DNA of 64,000 nucleotides from Actinomadura bangladeshensis (GTDB lineage: Bacteria > Actinomycetota > Actinomycetes > Streptosporangiales > Streptosporangiaceae), in contig NZ_SMJW01000001.1 in assembly GCF_004348335.1 (NCBI RefSeq), positions 78,839 to 142,838 on the forward strand, in the 5' to 3' direction. Both the position numbers and the translations under genes were made by a program. Every line of letters starts with the position of its first letter. Position 1 is the first letter of the stretch. This document shows, piece by piece, positions 1 through 8,869 of this stretch. The notes beneath the pieces were generated by a model. The model was not told the DNA's origin. It saw only the letters and a program-made list of their open reading frames with translations, and searched no databases.

Positions 1-1
1 C

Positions 2-979
2 TTCGCGGCGCTGGGCGAGATCCGGATCGCCCAGCGGGCCGGTCTGCCCAACCCCGGCATCCGCTACGACGAGATCCCCGACGCGTACTGGAACCCCGGC
101 GCCCGCAAGGCCCTCATGCCGGGGTGGGGAATCGACAAGTGCGTGCTGTACCCGCAGTCCGGGTTCATCTGGGAGTACCTCCTCGAGGACGACCTCGAGG
201 CCACCCGCATCAACATGGCCGCCTGGAACCGGTGGGCCGTCGAGGTCACCCAGGAGGGCGGCGGCGCGCTCGAGCCGGTCGGCCACGTCTCGATGCAGGG
301 CGACCAGCAGTGGGTGCTGGACCAGCTCAAGATGCTGTCCGACGGCGGTGTGCGGATGGCCATGTGCGTGCCCACGCAGATCAACGGCAAGCGTCTGTCC
401 CACCCGGACAACGAGGCCATCTGGAAGGCGATGGTCGACCTGCGCATCACCCCGGCCTGGCACGTGAACTTCCGCATGGTCTCGTTCCTGGAGAACTACA
501 GGGGATGGTGCGACAACGACACCGACAGCTTCCTGAAGGTCGTGCCCGGCATCTTCCAGGGCACGGCGGCCCAGATCGGCCTTGTCGACCTCGCGGTCAA
601 CGGGGTGTTCGAGCGCAACCCCGACCTCACCGTCGTGCTCGCCGAGGTCGGCGCCAGCTGGCTCCCGACCCTCCTGAAGCGGCTCGACGGGCTCTACTCC
701 ATGGCGGCCACCGTCCACGGACGCGAGCTCAACCCCAGCCTCCGGAAGTCGCCCGCGGAGTACATCAAGAAGCAGGCGATCATCACCTGCAGCTTCCCGG
801 CGGACACCGCCGATCCCAATGTGCTGGCGCTCGCCCCCGAGAACTTCGCCTTCGGCGGCGACTACCCGCACCCCGAGGGACTCGCCCGACCGCTGACGGA
901 CTACAAGGCCATGGTCGAGTTCATCGACCCCGCCATGGAGGACGGCTTCTACGGCGACAACCTCGCCCGCGTCCTCTGA
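2..979 (+). CDS. amidohydrolase-2 family protein, N-terminus outside the window
   Basis: The frame is open from the first base, so only the last 325 residues are present and the N-terminal metal-binding DxH motif is lost. The C-terminal half shows the amidohydrolase-2 TIM-barrel pattern: a strand with VLAEVGASWLP followed by an arginine-rich helix, and the late motif FGGDYPHPEG whose Asp is the usual last metal or acid-base residue. This family contains decarboxylases and hydrolases of the ACMSD type acting on aromatic or muconic acids in the cytoplasm. The substrate cannot be told. A carboxymuconolactone-decarboxylase-like gene starts 29 bases downstream on the same strand, so the two are probably co-transcribed. 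It is related to the genes ending at 2734 and 17098. Confidence 0.85.
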   Translation, partial: FAALGEIRIAQRAGLPNPGIRYDEIPDAYWNPGARKALMPGWGIDKCVLYPQSGFIWEYLLEDDLEATRINMAAWNRWAVEVTQEGGGALEPVGHVSMQGDQQWVLDQLKMLSDGGVRMAMCVPTQINGKRLSHPDNEAIWKAMVDLRITPAWHVNFRMVSFLENYRGWCDNDTDSFLKVVPGIFQGTAAQIGLVDLAVNGVFERNPDLTVVLAEVGASWLPTLLKRLDGLYSMAATVHGRELNPSLRKSPAEYIKKQAIITCSFPADTADPNVLALAPENFAFGGDYPHPEGLARPLTDYKAMVEFIDPAMEDGFYGDNLARVL

Positions 980-1008
980 CCACGACACACCGACTGCGAA
1001 AGGACATC

Positions 1009-1389
1009 ATGCGTTCGCCCGAGGACGTCGAACGCGGGCGCGCCCGCTTCGCCGAGATCATGTCGTTCCCCGCCCCGACGTCGGACGTGCCGTTCGTCCG
1101 CGACGGCGTCGTCGCCTCCGTCTTCGGCGACCTGTGGACCAGGGACGGCCTGTCCGACCGGGACCGGCGACTCATCTCGATCACCTGTGCCTGCCAGTCC
1201 GCGGTCCCAGGAGCGATCGAGCAGCATCTGCGGGCCGCGCTGGGCAGCGGCGATCTCTCCATGGCCGAGCTCCAAGAGTTCCTGCTGCACTTCGCCTACT
1301 ACGCGGGCTGGCCCCGAGCCTCCCAGGTTCACCAGATCCTGACGGCCCTGGCCGCGGAGCTCGGACCGGAGACCGAAGCCCCGGCCTGA
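1009..1389 (+). CDS. carboxymuconolactone decarboxylase family protein
   Basis: This is a 126-residue all-helical protein of the CMD/AhpD superfamily size. The central stretch (LSDRDRRLISITCACQ, then EQHLRAALGSGDLS and EFLLHFAYYAGWPRA) matches the family core. Members are either true lactone decarboxylases of protocatechuate-type pathways or relatives of unclear function. No CxxC pair is present, so peroxidase activity of the AhpD type is not suggested. ATG at 1009 follows GAAAGGA. It lies 29 bases after the amidohydrolase and is followed by a strong terminator hairpin. The role is probably a lactone-processing or isomerising step beside the amidohydrolase. Confidence 0.85.
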   Translation: MRSPEDVERGRARFAEIMSFPAPTSDVPFVRDGVVASVFGDLWTRDGLSDRDRRLISITCACQSAVPGAIEQHLRAALGSGDLSMAELQEFLLHFAYYAGWPRASQVHQILTALAAELGPETEAPA

Positions 1390-1397
1390 CCACCGAC

Positions 1398-1442
1398 CGG
1401 GTTCCGCTGTGCGTGCCTGCCCGGCATCCACAGCGGAACCCG
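1398..1442. terminator. terminator hairpin between convergent genes
   Basis: A perfect 14-bp inverted repeat (CGGGTTCCGCTGTG at 1398-1411, its complement at 1429-1442) with a 17-base loop sits in the 63 bases between two converging genes. There is no U-tract, as is usual in GC-rich actinobacteria. It probably works in both directions. Confidence 0.75.
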
Positions 1443-1452
1443 CCGTCAGCTC

Positions 1453-2481
1453 CTACGGTGCGACGGGGCGTCGCCGCAGCGCCGGTTCGGCGATCATCGG
1501 CGGCGCCCACACGTCGCTCCAGCCGAAGTTCGTCCCCGGCGTGACGATCTCGTCGATCCGGTCCAGCACGTCGTCGGTCAGGGTGACGTCGAGGGCGCCG
1601 AGCTGGCCGGTCAGGTGCTCGACGGTCCGCGGGCCGACGATGGCCGCGGTGACCGCCGGGTTGCGCAGCACGAAGGCGAGCGCCATGTGCAGCAGGCTGA
1701 TGCCGGCGCCCTCGGCCAGCTTCGCCAGCTCCTCGACCGCCTCGAGCTTGCGCTGGTTGTGCGGCAGCGTCATGTCGTAGCGCCCCGGCACCCGGTCGGC
1801 CCGCGAGCTCTGCAGCTCACGGCCGTCCGCCCGCCACTTCCCGGAGAGCCACCCCCCCGACAGCGGACTCCAGACCAGCACCCCGACCCGGTAGCGCCGG
1901 CAGGTCGACAGCACGTCAGCCTCCACACCGCGGGAGAGCAGCGAGTACGGCGGCTGCTCGGTGACGATGCGGGGCAGGTGCCGGACCTCGGCGAGCCACT
2001 GGGCCTCGACGAGCGTCGAGGCCGGGAAGGTGGACGTCCCGATGTAACGCACCTTTCCCTGGTCGACGAGGCGCCCCAGGGCGGTCAACGTCTCGTCGAG
2101 CGCGGTGTCGGGATCCGGCCGGTGGATCTGGTAGACGTCGATGTGGTCGGTCCGCAGCCGACGCAGACTGTCCTCGCACGCTCGGATCAACCAGCGCGCG
2201 GAGTTCCCGCGCTGGTTCGGCCCGGGCCCCATGCGGTTGTGGAACTTCGTGGCGAGGACGATATCGTCCCGACGACGGCCGAGGACCTCGCCGACGATCT
2301 CCTCGGACTCCCCCTGCGAGTAGACGTCGGCGGTGTCGATCATGTTGATGCCGGCGTCGAGCGCCACGTCGATGATCCGGCGACTCTCCGCGAGATCGGC
2401 ACCCCAGGCGCCGAACATCATGGCCCCGAGGCAGAAGGGGCTGACCCGCACCCCGGTCCGGCCGAGCACTCTGTACTCCAC
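1453..2481 (-). CDS. aldo/keto reductase
   Basis: A 342-residue NADPH-dependent aldo/keto reductase. The N-terminus MEYRVLGRTGVRVSPFCLGAM is typical, followed by the catalytic Asp/Tyr region (IDTADVYSQGESEEIVG), the Lys strand (IVLATKFH), the His strand (DVYQIHRPD) and a C-terminal cofactor region (AIVGPRTVEHL). It would reduce an aldehyde or ketone intermediate. GTG at 2481 is chosen because GGAGGAG lies just upstream and the family N-terminus begins there; more upstream in-frame codons lack family similarity. The gene is monocistronic, converges with the CMD gene, and has a TTATTA-type element about 65 bases upstream of its start. Confidence 0.9.
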   Translation of the reverse strand: MEYRVLGRTGVRVSPFCLGAMMFGAWGADLAESRRIIDVALDAGINMIDTADVYSQGESEEIVGEVLGRRRDDIVLATKFHNRMGPGPNQRGNSARWLIRACEDSLRRLRTDHIDVYQIHRPDPDTALDETLTALGRLVDQGKVRYIGTSTFPASTLVEAQWLAEVRHLPRIVTEQPPYSLLSRGVEADVLSTCRRYRVGVLVWSPLSGGWLSGKWRADGRELQSSRADRVPGRYDMTLPHNQRKLEAVEELAKLAEGAGISLLHMALAFVLRNPAVTAAIVGPRTVEHLTGQLGALDVTLTDDVLDRIDEIVTPGTNFGWSDVWAPPMIAEPALRRRPVAP

Positions 2482-2545
2482 GCATACTCCTCCGCCGATG
2501 GCGGCTGCCGACCGATGTCGTCGCCGCAGACCATCTGCGTGCACG

Positions 2546-2559
2546 AATTCTTATTATGA
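2546..2559. promoter_or_regulatory. AT-rich TTATTA regulatory element (site 1)
   Basis: ATTCTTATTATGAA in otherwise GC-rich DNA, about 65 bases upstream of the aldo/keto reductase start. It carries small inverted arms (TTC and GAA) and shares the ATTCTTAT core with sites near 4840, 17009, 19347, 25463 and 25585. I infer an operator or promoter element of a common regulon. Confidence 0.5.
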
Positions 2560-2686
2560 AACCGCTCGAGGGTGGCACCACCGTCCACCAGGTCCACCAG
2601 GCCGAGAGCGACGTCGTCGACGCCGACTCGGCCACGGCGCGTTGGGCCACTGGGCTGAGAGCGAGGACCCGGCCGGCCCGGAGAGA

Positions 2687-2720
2687 CGAGTGCGCGGGCC
2701 CGGCCGGGCCCGCGCACTCG
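2687..2720. terminator. perfect 34-bp palindrome, terminator of the amidohydrolase
   Basis: Two perfectly complementary 17-base arms (CGAGTGCGCGGGCCCGG and its complement) meet without a spacer, 14 bases after the stop codon of the minus-strand amidohydrolase. Position and GC content fit a strong factor-independent terminator better than an operator. Confidence 0.7.
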
Positions 2721-2733
2721 CCGACGGAACGGG

Positions 2734-3912
2734 TCAGCCCGGGAAGTTGAAGACCTTCCGGGCGGTCAGCTCCACAATCTGGTGCACCTCGTCGTCCGGC
2801 ACATCCTTGAGCTGGTCGGCGGCCATCTCGCGCGAGTGCGGCCAGTCGGAGTCGGAGTGCGGGTAGTCGCACTCCCACATGATGCGGTCGACGCCGATCT
2901 CGTATCGCGCGCCGATCCCGTGGGCGTCGGTGATGTAGCAGCCGTAGAGGTTGCGGGCCCACAGGTCACGCGGGTTCACGTCCGACGCCTTGTTGTGCCA
3001 GCGGTGCTTCGACCACGAAAGCTCCGCGCGCTCCAGCATGTAGGGCAGCCATCCGATGCCGCCCTCCGCCAGGACCGCCTTGAGCTGAGGGAACTTGTGG
3101 AACACCGGCGAGAACAGCAGGTCGGCGAAGGTGATCATCGAGTTCAGGCCCATCGTCGCCGTGACGGCGAGGTCCGAGCAGTCCGCACTCGGCTTCAGGG
3201 TCTTGCCGGAGGTACCGAAGTGCATGCACAGCGGCATGTCGTGCGCCTGCGCCGCGGCGCAGACCTTGTCCCAGCCGCCGGAGGTCCAGCTCGGCAGGCC
3301 CAGGGGCGCCGGGTTCTCCGGGAACGAGATGCCCTTCGCACCGCGCTCCGCCACCCGCTCGAGCTCCGCCACCGCGAGGTCGACGTCCCAGAGCGGCAGG
3401 ATCGAGATCGGGATGAAGCGGTCCGGGTACGGGTCGCACCACTCCTCGAACACGAAGTCGTTCCAGGCCCGCACGGAGAGCAGCGCGAGCTCCTTGTCCT
3501 CCGCCTCGAGGAAGGCCGTGCCGGCGAACCGCGGGAAGGTCGGGTACATGACCATGGCGTGGATACCGCCCATGTCCATGTCGGCCACCCGCGCGGCCGG
3601 CTGCCAGCACCCCGGGATGATGTCCTCGTACCGGGTGGGCTCCCGGTTCTGCCACTCCTTCGGGTCCTTGCCCGCCACCGCGTTGAGCGCCAGCTGCGGG
3701 TAGAGCCGGTCCTCGAACATCCACGTCTGCTGGCCGGCACCGAGGAAGAGCTCGCCGAAGATGGCGTGCTTGGCCGACATGTCCTGCTCCGCCGTGATCA
3801 CACGCGGTGCGAGGTCCCGGTACTTCGCGGGCAACCGGTCCGTCCAGACCGTCGGGTGCTCGATGAGGTGATCATCCACCGAGATCATTTTCATGTGCGG
3901 CTGAAGCGGCAC
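2734..3912 (-). CDS. amidohydrolase-2 family protein
   Basis: A 392-residue metal-dependent TIM-barrel hydrolase or decarboxylase. The N-terminal motif ISVDDHLIEHP supplies the first metal ligands, HFGTSGK lies mid-protein, and IMWECDYPHSDSDWPHS near the C-terminus carries the catalytic Asp. Relatives act on aromatic acids, semialdehydes or lactones in the cytoplasm. GTG at 3912 is chosen because AGAGGGAG precedes it at good spacing; the in-frame ATG eight codons later has no Shine-Dalgarno sequence. The gene is transcribed alone between a promoter element near 3967 and a palindromic terminator. It is related to the proteins at 2 and 17098, so this half has three versions of the same fold. 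Confidence 0.88.
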   Translation of the reverse strand: MPLQPHMKMISVDDHLIEHPTVWTDRLPAKYRDLAPRVITAEQDMSAKHAIFGELFLGAGQQTWMFEDRLYPQLALNAVAGKDPKEWQNREPTRYEDIIPGCWQPAARVADMDMGGIHAMVMYPTFPRFAGTAFLEAEDKELALLSVRAWNDFVFEEWCDPYPDRFIPISILPLWDVDLAVAELERVAERGAKGISFPENPAPLGLPSWTSGGWDKVCAAAQAHDMPLCMHFGTSGKTLKPSADCSDLAVTATMGLNSMITFADLLFSPVFHKFPQLKAVLAEGGIGWLPYMLERAELSWSKHRWHNKASDVNPRDLWARNLYGCYITDAHGIGARYEIGVDRIMWECDYPHSDSDWPHSREMAADQLKDVPDDEVHQIVELTARKVFNFPG

Positions 3913-3966
3913 AGCTGACTCCCTCTCGACGATTCCGTCGCGCTCGGCCCCGCTGAGCGGCCGGCT

Positions 3967-3980
3967 GAATATGATACGAG
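3967..3980. promoter_or_regulatory. AT-rich regulatory element (site 2)
   Basis: GAATATGATACGAG lies about 55 bases upstream of the minus-strand amidohydrolase. Read on the minus strand it contains GTATCATATT, a weaker match to the TTATCA core seen in eight other promoters of this half. It is probably part of the same operator set. Confidence 0.35.
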
Positions 3981-4031
3981 TACTTTGCCGAGGTTCCCTC
4001 TCGTCAAGGACGACCGGGATCCCCGGCCCGG

Positions 4032-4796
4032 CTACCGCCGCACCGGCGTTCCCGCGGTCCGGCCGCCGTCGACGACCAGCTCGCTGCCCGTGACGTACGA
4101 GCTGAGGTCCGAGGCGAGGAAGAGCGCCGCCCTGGCCAGCTCGTCCGGATGGGCGGCGCGCGCCATCGGCACCACCGGCAGCAGGCTCGCCAGATACTCC
4201 TCGTCGGTCTGCTTGTTCTTCTCGCGCACCATCGGGGTGTCGACCCAGCCCGGGTGCAGCGAGTTGACCCGCACCTCGGGAGCGAGGTCGATGGCCGCCG
4301 CCTTGGTCAGTCCCCGGACCGCCGCCTTCGACGCCGAGTAGGTGACCGCGCCGGGCTGGCCGATGAGCCCACCGGTGGACGACACGTTGATGATGGAGCC
4401 GCCACCTGCGCGACGCATGGACGGCAGGACCTGTTGCATGCCGACCACGCAGCCCCAGACGTTGACGTCCATCAGGTCCAGGAAGTCCTGGCGGGTCGAC
4501 CCCACCACGGTGCCGGCCCGCAGGACCGCGGCGTTGTTGTGCAGCACCGTCACCGGACCGAAGGCATCCTCCGCCGCAGCGACCACGGCGGCCCATCCCG
4601 CCTCGTCCCGGACGTCGAGATGCCGGTAGATCGCGCGGTCGCCGAGCTCTTTCGCGACCGCTTCACCGAGGTCGTCCAGCACGTCGGCGAGCACGACGCT
4701 CGCGCCCTCCGCGTGGAAGATGCGGGCGGCCGACTCGCCCTGCCCGCGGGCCGCCCCGGTGATCAGTGCGACTTTCCCCTGCAGCAGCCCGGTCAT
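4032..4796 (-). CDS. short-chain dehydrogenase/reductase
   Basis: A 254-residue classical SDR. It shows the NAD(P) loop TGAARGQG, the NNAA motif (VLHNNAAVL), the catalytic Ser strand (IINVSSTGG) and YSASK for Tyr/Lys. The DVLDD-type acidic residue after strand 2 suggests NAD rather than NADP. It would oxidise a secondary alcohol to a ketone or do the reverse. ATG at 4796 follows GGGAGGAG. It sits 28 bases after the ABC ATPase gene and could be read through from that operon, but it also has its own AT-rich element inside the end of the ATPase gene. Confidence 0.9.
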   Translation of the reverse strand: MTGLLQGKVALITGAARGQGESAARIFHAEGASVVLADVLDDLGEAVAKELGDRAIYRHLDVRDEAGWAAVVAAAEDAFGPVTVLHNNAAVLRAGTVVGSTRQDFLDLMDVNVWGCVVGMQQVLPSMRRAGGGSIINVSSTGGLIGQPGAVTYSASKAAVRGLTKAAAIDLAPEVRVNSLHPGWVDTPMVREKNKQTDEEYLASLLPVVPMARAAHPDELARAALFLASDLSSYVTGSELVVDGGRTAGTPVRR

Positions 4797-4824
4797 GTCA
4801 GTCTCCTCCCCTCTGGCACATCGA

Positions 4825-5862
4825 TCACGATCCGCCCTTAATCTTATCAGCTTTCAGGTTCTCGGTCTCGTCCAGGCGTCCGTCCGCCGGCGGGAAGTGG
4901 CAGGCGACGTAGTGGCCCGGACCGACCTCCCGCATCTGCGGCTCCTCCTGCGCGCACCGGTCCCGCGCGAACGGGCAGCGCGTGCGGAAACGGCACCCAC
5001 TGGGCGGGGCGAGCGGCGTCGGGAGCTCCCCCTCGACGGCCATCGGCTCAATGGCCACCGACGGGTCGGGCACGGGGACCGCTTCGAGCAGCGCCCCGGT
5101 ATAGGGGTGCCACGGCTTCTCGTACACCGCCCCCGACGGCCCGATCTCGCACAGCTTCCCGAGGTACATGACGGCGATCCGGTCACTGATGTTCTTCACC
5201 ACCGCGAGGTCGTGCGCGATGAAGATCAGCGTGAGCTGGTAGCGCGCCTTCATGTCCTCCAGCAGGTTCAGGATCTGGGCCTGCACGGACACGTCCAGCG
5301 CCGAGACCGGCTCGTCGCAGATGACGATCTCGGGCTCCATGGCGAGGACGCGGGCGATGGAGATGCGCTGGCACTGGCCGCCGGAGAACTGGTGCGGCCT
5401 GCGGGTGGAGACGACCTCCGGGTCCAGACCCACCGCCGAGATCACCTCGGCGACGCGCTCCCGGGCGTCCGGGCGCTTCCAGATCGACAGTCCCTCCCCG
5501 ACGATCTTGTCGATCGTCCGGCGCGGGTTCAGCGACGAGATCGGGTCCTGGAAGATCATCTGCAGCTTCGGCCGCGTCTCCCGGAGCTCACGCTGCGACA
5601 GTCCGGTCATCTCGCGATCGCCGAACCGCACGGAGCCGCTGCTCGGTCGGGGCAGCATCATCACCGCACGCCCCGTGGTGGACTTACCGCACCCCGACTC
5701 ACCGACCAGCCCGAGCGTCTCGCCGCGGCGGACGTCGAAGCTCAGTCCGGACACGGCCTGCACGGTCCCCCCGGCCACGTGGTACTCCACGACCAGGTCC
5801 TCGACGCGCAGCACGATGTCGTCGTCGGCCGGACGCAGGTGCGCGGTCCCGCTGCCCGCCAT
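4825..5862 (-). CDS. ABC transporter ATP-binding protein (OppF/DppF type)
   Basis: A 345-residue ATPase of a peptide/nickel-type importer. It has Walker A (GESGCGKST), the signature (FSGGQCQRISIARVLA), Walker B with catalytic Glu (IVICDEP) and the H-loop (IFIAHD). The C-terminal oligopeptide-transporter extension carries the Cys-rich GCRFRTRCPFARDRC motif thought to bind an Fe-S cluster in this family. ATG at 5862 overlaps the stop of the preceding ATPase by one base; longer starts would run into that gene. It pairs with the gene at 5862-6914 to energise import on the cytoplasmic face. Confidence 0.92.
   Translation of the reverse strand: MAGSGTAHLRPADDDIVLRVEDLVVEYHVAGGTVQAVSGLSFDVRRGETLGLVGESGCGKSTTGRAVMMLPRPSSGSVRFGDREMTGLSQRELRETRPKLQMIFQDPISSLNPRRTIDKIVGEGLSIWKRPDARERVAEVISAVGLDPEVVSTRRPHQFSGGQCQRISIARVLAMEPEIVICDEPVSALDVSVQAQILNLLEDMKARYQLTLIFIAHDLAVVKNISDRIAVMYLGKLCEIGPSGAVYEKPWHPYTGALLEAVPVPDPSVAIEPMAVEGELPTPLAPPSGCRFRTRCPFARDRCAQEEPQMREVGPGHYVACHFPPADGRLDETENLKADKIKGGS
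4840..4851. promoter_or_regulatory. AT-rich TTATCA regulatory element (site 3)
   Basis: AATCTTATCAGC lies within the last codons of the upstream ATPase gene, about 45 bases before the SDR start at 4796. It differs by one base from the complement of site 4 near 10525. Placing such a sequence inside coding DNA of this composition supports a regulatory role for the SDR gene. Confidence 0.5.
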
Positions 5863-6914
5863 CAGACCACCGCCCCGACCGTCGCGCCCGCGGCGGTCAC
5901 ACCGGCGGCCGAGTTGGCGGACAGCGCGGCGCGGCCGGCGTCGGTCTGCACCGGGTAGAAGCACGCCACCTCGTGCCCCGCCGTGGTCGCGGTCTCCAGC
6001 ACCGGGTCCTCCTCCAGGCAGCGCGGCTGCGCGTAGCGGCAGCGCGGGGCGAAGGCGCAGCCCCGGCGCGGGTTGATCAGGTCCGGTGGCCGCCCACCGA
6101 TGGTCGCCAGGCGCGTGTGCACCGCGTTCTCCAGGCTGGGGATGGAGGCGAGCAGGGCTTCCGTATAGGGGTGGCGCATGGCCGAGAACAGGACCGGTGT
6201 CGCGGCCTTCTCCACGACGCGGCCGGCGTACATGACCGCCACCTCGTCGGTGCGCCCGGCCGCGACCCCGAGGTCGTGCGTGATCAGGATGATCGCCATC
6301 CCGTGCTCGGCCTTGAGCCGCTGCAGCAGGTCCAGGATCTGCCGCTGGATGGTGACGTCGAGCGCCGTGGTGGGCTCGTCCGCGATCAGCAGACTGGGCT
6401 CGCAGGCCAGCGCCGCGGCGATCGCGACCCGCTGCCGCATGCCACCGGACAGCTGGTGGGGATAGACGGTCAGCCGGCTCGCGGGATCCGGGATTCCGAC
6501 GTCGCGCATCAACTCCAGCGCCCGCTCCCGCGCGGCGGCGCCGCGCTGGCCCCGGTGGAAGCGCAGCGACTCGGTGATCTGCCGGCCCACCTTGACCACC
6601 GGGTTCAGCGAGGTCATCGGGTCCTGGAAGATCATGGAGATCTCGTCGCCCCAGATCCGCCGGAGCGCGGCGGGGGACTGCCCGCGCAGCTGGGTGCCCT
6701 TGAAGACGGCACTGCCCCGGCTCGTGTCGGCGCTGGACGGCAGCAGGTTCATCACTGAGCGGGCAAGAACCGACTTCCCCGAGCCCGACTCGCCCACGAT
6801 CGCCAGCGTGCGGCCGACGTCGAGGTCGAACGAGACCCCGTCGACGGCACGCACCGTGCCCCGGGGGGTGCGGAAGGTGGTCGCGAGGTCGGTGACCTCC
6901 AGCATGGCGCTCAC
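5862..6914 (-). CDS. ABC transporter ATP-binding protein (OppD/DppD type)
   Basis: A 350-residue ATPase, the other half of the importer motor. It shows Walker A (GESGSGKS), the signature ([16 protein letters not shown]), Walker B ([14 protein letters not shown]), the H-loop (ILITHDLG) and the C-terminal [15 protein letters not shown] motif. The GTG start at 6914 overlaps the stop of the permease gene by four bases (GTGA); an internal ATG three codons later is possible. Order and overlaps place it in one operon from the binding protein (10443) to the second ATPase (4825). Confidence 0.92.
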   Translation of the reverse strand: MSAMLEVTDLATTFRTPRGTVRAVDGVSFDLDVGRTLAIVGESGSGKSVLARSVMNLLPSSADTSRGSAVFKGTQLRGQSPAALRRIWGDEISMIFQDPMTSLNPVVKVGRQITESLRFHRGQRGAAARERALELMRDVGIPDPASRLTVYPHQLSGGMRQRVAIAAALACEPSLLIADEPTTALDVTIQRQILDLLQRLKAEHGMAIILITHDLGVAAGRTDEVAVMYAGRVVEKAATPVLFSAMRHPYTEALLASIPSLENAVHTRLATIGGRPPDLINPRRGCAFAPRCRYAQPRCLEEDPVLETATTAGHEVACFYPVQTDAGRAALSANSAAGVTAAGATVGAVV

Positions 6915-7837
6915 AGGGCGGACTCCCTCACGTCGAACCGGGTTCGCGCCCGGTCACCGACTACGTTCAGCGCGAAGATGGTCAGGAACATTGTCACGGC
7001 CGGGATGAACACCAGGTGCGGTTGGGTTCCGAGCCGGTCCTTCGCGGTGCTGATCATCCCGCCCCAGCTGGGTGAGGGCGGCGGGATGCCCATCCCGAGG
7101 AAGCTCAGGGACCCCTCGGCGACGATGACGACGGCGGCGAACACGAACGCGTACGAGGCCACCGGGAGCACCACGTTCGGCAGGATCTCCCGGAAGATGA
7201 TGCGCAGCGGGCGACCGCCGAGGGCGCGGCTCGCCGTCACGAACTCCCGCTGGGCGAACGCCAGCGTGTTGGCCCTGGCCAGCCGGGCGAAGCTCGGGAC
7301 GCACAGCAGCCCCAGCGAGATCACGAGGCTGCGCAGGCTCGAGCCCAGCGTGGAGGTGATGGCCAGCAGCAGGACCAGCGGCGGGTAGGCGAGCAGGCTG
7401 TCGGTGACGATGGTGACGACCTTCTCGAACCAGCCGCGGAGATAGCCGGCGAGGAGCCCGAGCACGCCGCCGATGACCATGCCGATCAGCACGGACACGA
7501 CGCCCACCGCGAGCGACACCCGTGCACCGTAGATCAGCCGGGACAGCGTGCTCCGGCCGACAGCGTCGGTGCCCAGCAGGCCGGCCAGGTCCCACGAGGG
7601 CCCCAGCGCAGGACTGTCGATCCGCACGTCGTAGCTCGGGATGGGCAGCAGGTCGGCGAATACGGCGAGCAGGCCGACGAGGGCCAACCAGCCGATGGCC
7701 AGTCTGACCAGGATCTTCCCGGACCGCTTGCCCCGTGCTTCCGGTGCCGCGGTCACCGCCGGAGGAGGCGGTGCCGGGCCCCCGGCGGACGCCGGGGCGG
7801 ACGCCGGGGCGGGAGGAGGGGTGGTGGTGTTCTTCAT
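6911..7837 (-). CDS. ABC transporter permease (OppC/DppC type)
   Basis: A 308-residue inner-membrane permease. An unusual Pro/Ala-rich cytoplasmic N-terminal tail of about 35 residues, partly built from a repeated GCGGACGCCGGG unit, precedes the first membrane segment. The family core follows, with the LLGTDAVGRSTLSRLIYGARVSL motif region typical of DppC and the EAA-type loop (ASRALGGRPLRIIFREILPN). It forms the translocation pore with the permease encoded upstream, six bases away. ATG at 7837 is well placed. Confidence 0.92.
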   Translation of the reverse strand: MKNTTTPPPAPASAPASAGGPAPPPPAVTAAPEARGKRSGKILVRLAIGWLALVGLLAVFADLLPIPSYDVRIDSPALGPSWDLAGLLGTDAVGRSTLSRLIYGARVSLAVGVVSVLIGMVIGGVLGLLAGYLRGWFEKVVTIVTDSLLAYPPLVLLLAITSTLGSSLRSLVISLGLLCVPSFARLARANTLAFAQREFVTASRALGGRPLRIIFREILPNVVLPVASYAFVFAAVVIVAEGSLSFLGMGIPPPSPSWGGMISTAKDRLGTQPHLVFIPAVTMFLTIFALNVVGDRARTRFDVRESAL

Positions 7838-7843
7838 GGGCGA

Positions 7844-8869
7844 TCAGGCTCCCGTGACTCGGGTCCGCGGATCGAGGATCGTGTAGAAGATGTCGGTCAG
7901 GACGTTGAGGGCCACGTAGACGAGGGCCACGAAGACCACGACGCCCTGCACGACCACGACGTCCTTTGCCAGGATCGAGTTGACCAGGAGCTGGCCGATC
8001 CCGGGCAGCGCGAACAACGTCTCGACGATGACGGCGCCGCCGATGAGCCGGCCGAGGCTCAGCCCGGCGAGCGTCACCAGCGAGAACGACGAGGGACGCA
8101 GCGCGTGCCGCAGGAGCACGTACCAGGTGGGCAGGCCCTTCGCCTTCGCCGAGAGGATGAAGTCCTCCTGCAGGGTCGCGATCAGGTCGCTACGCAGCAC
8201 CCGTGTGAGCACCGCGAGTTCGGTCAGCGCGAGCGCGAGGGCCGGCAGGAACGCGAACCTCAGATTGGCGAAGGGGTCGTCCCCGATCCGCACCCAGCCG
8301 GTGGCCGGGAAGGCCCGCAGGGTCAGTGCGAACACGAACACGAGCAGCAGCGCGGTCAGGAACGGCGGCATGGACACCAGTCCGGACGTCACCACGTTCA
8401 CCAGGCGGTCGGCCCGCCGACCGGCCCGGTAGGCGGTGTAGAGCGCCAGCGGGATCACGACGACGAAGGCCATAAGCTGCGCGAGGATGGCCAGCTCGAG
8501 GGTGACGGGCACGCGCTCGACGATGGCGTCGAGCACCGGCTGTTGCGACCGGATCGAGTGGCCGAAGTCGCCCTGGGCGATGTTGGCGATCCACTCGCCG
8601 TAGCGGACGAGCAGCGGCCGGTCGAGCCCGAGCTGCTGACGCAGGTCCGCGATCTGCTCGGGGGTGGCGCTCTCACCGAGGATCGTCGCGGCCGGGTCGC
8701 CCGGGGTGAGGTCCACGAGCAGCATCGAGCCGAAGGTCACCAGCAGCAGGACGGGAACGATGTGCAGAAGGCGGGACCTCAGCTTGCGTCCGAGCGCGGC
8801 GACACGGCGGCGCCCCGCCGCAGCCCCGGCGGGGCCCCGCCGGGGCCCCGCCGCAAGCTGCTTGGTCAC
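7844..8869 (-). CDS. ABC transporter permease (OppB/DppB type)
   Basis: A 341-residue permease. After a basic, low-complexity N-terminus of about 35 residues coded by GGGGCCCC-rich palindromic DNA near 8828-8853, it has the first membrane helix (HIVPVLLLVTFGSMLLV), the DLTPGDPA motif, a periplasmic loop (LGLDRPLLVRYGEWIANIAQGDFGHS) and the EAA loop (AKGLPTWYVLLRHALRPSS). GTG at 8869 overlaps the stop of the binding-protein gene by four bases, which fits translational coupling; other upstream starts overlap that gene deeply. Confidence 0.9.
   Translation of the reverse strand: MTKQLAAGPRRGPAGAAAGRRRVAALGRKLRSRLLHIVPVLLLVTFGSMLLVDLTPGDPAATILGESATPEQIADLRQQLGLDRPLLVRYGEWIANIAQGDFGHSIRSQQPVLDAIVERVPVTLELAILAQLMAFVVVIPLALYTAYRAGRRADRLVNVVTSGLVSMPPFLTALLLVFVFALTLRAFPATGWVRIGDDPFANLRFAFLPALALALTELAVLTRVLRSDLIATLQEDFILSAKAKGLPTWYVLLRHALRPSSFSLVTLAGLSLGRLIGGAVIVETLFALPGIGQLLVNSILAKDVVVVQGVVVFVALVYVALNVLTDIFYTILDPRTRVTGA

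Noticed and set aside
2687..2720. 34-base perfect palindrome as an operator
   Set aside because: It lies directly after a stop codon and far from the next start; a terminator is the simpler reading.
8828..8853. GGGGCCCC-rich repeats at the start of the permease gene as a regulatory palindrome
   Set aside because: They encode the Gly/Pro/Arg-rich N-terminal tail of the permease inside a coupled operon; codon-level low complexity explains them.
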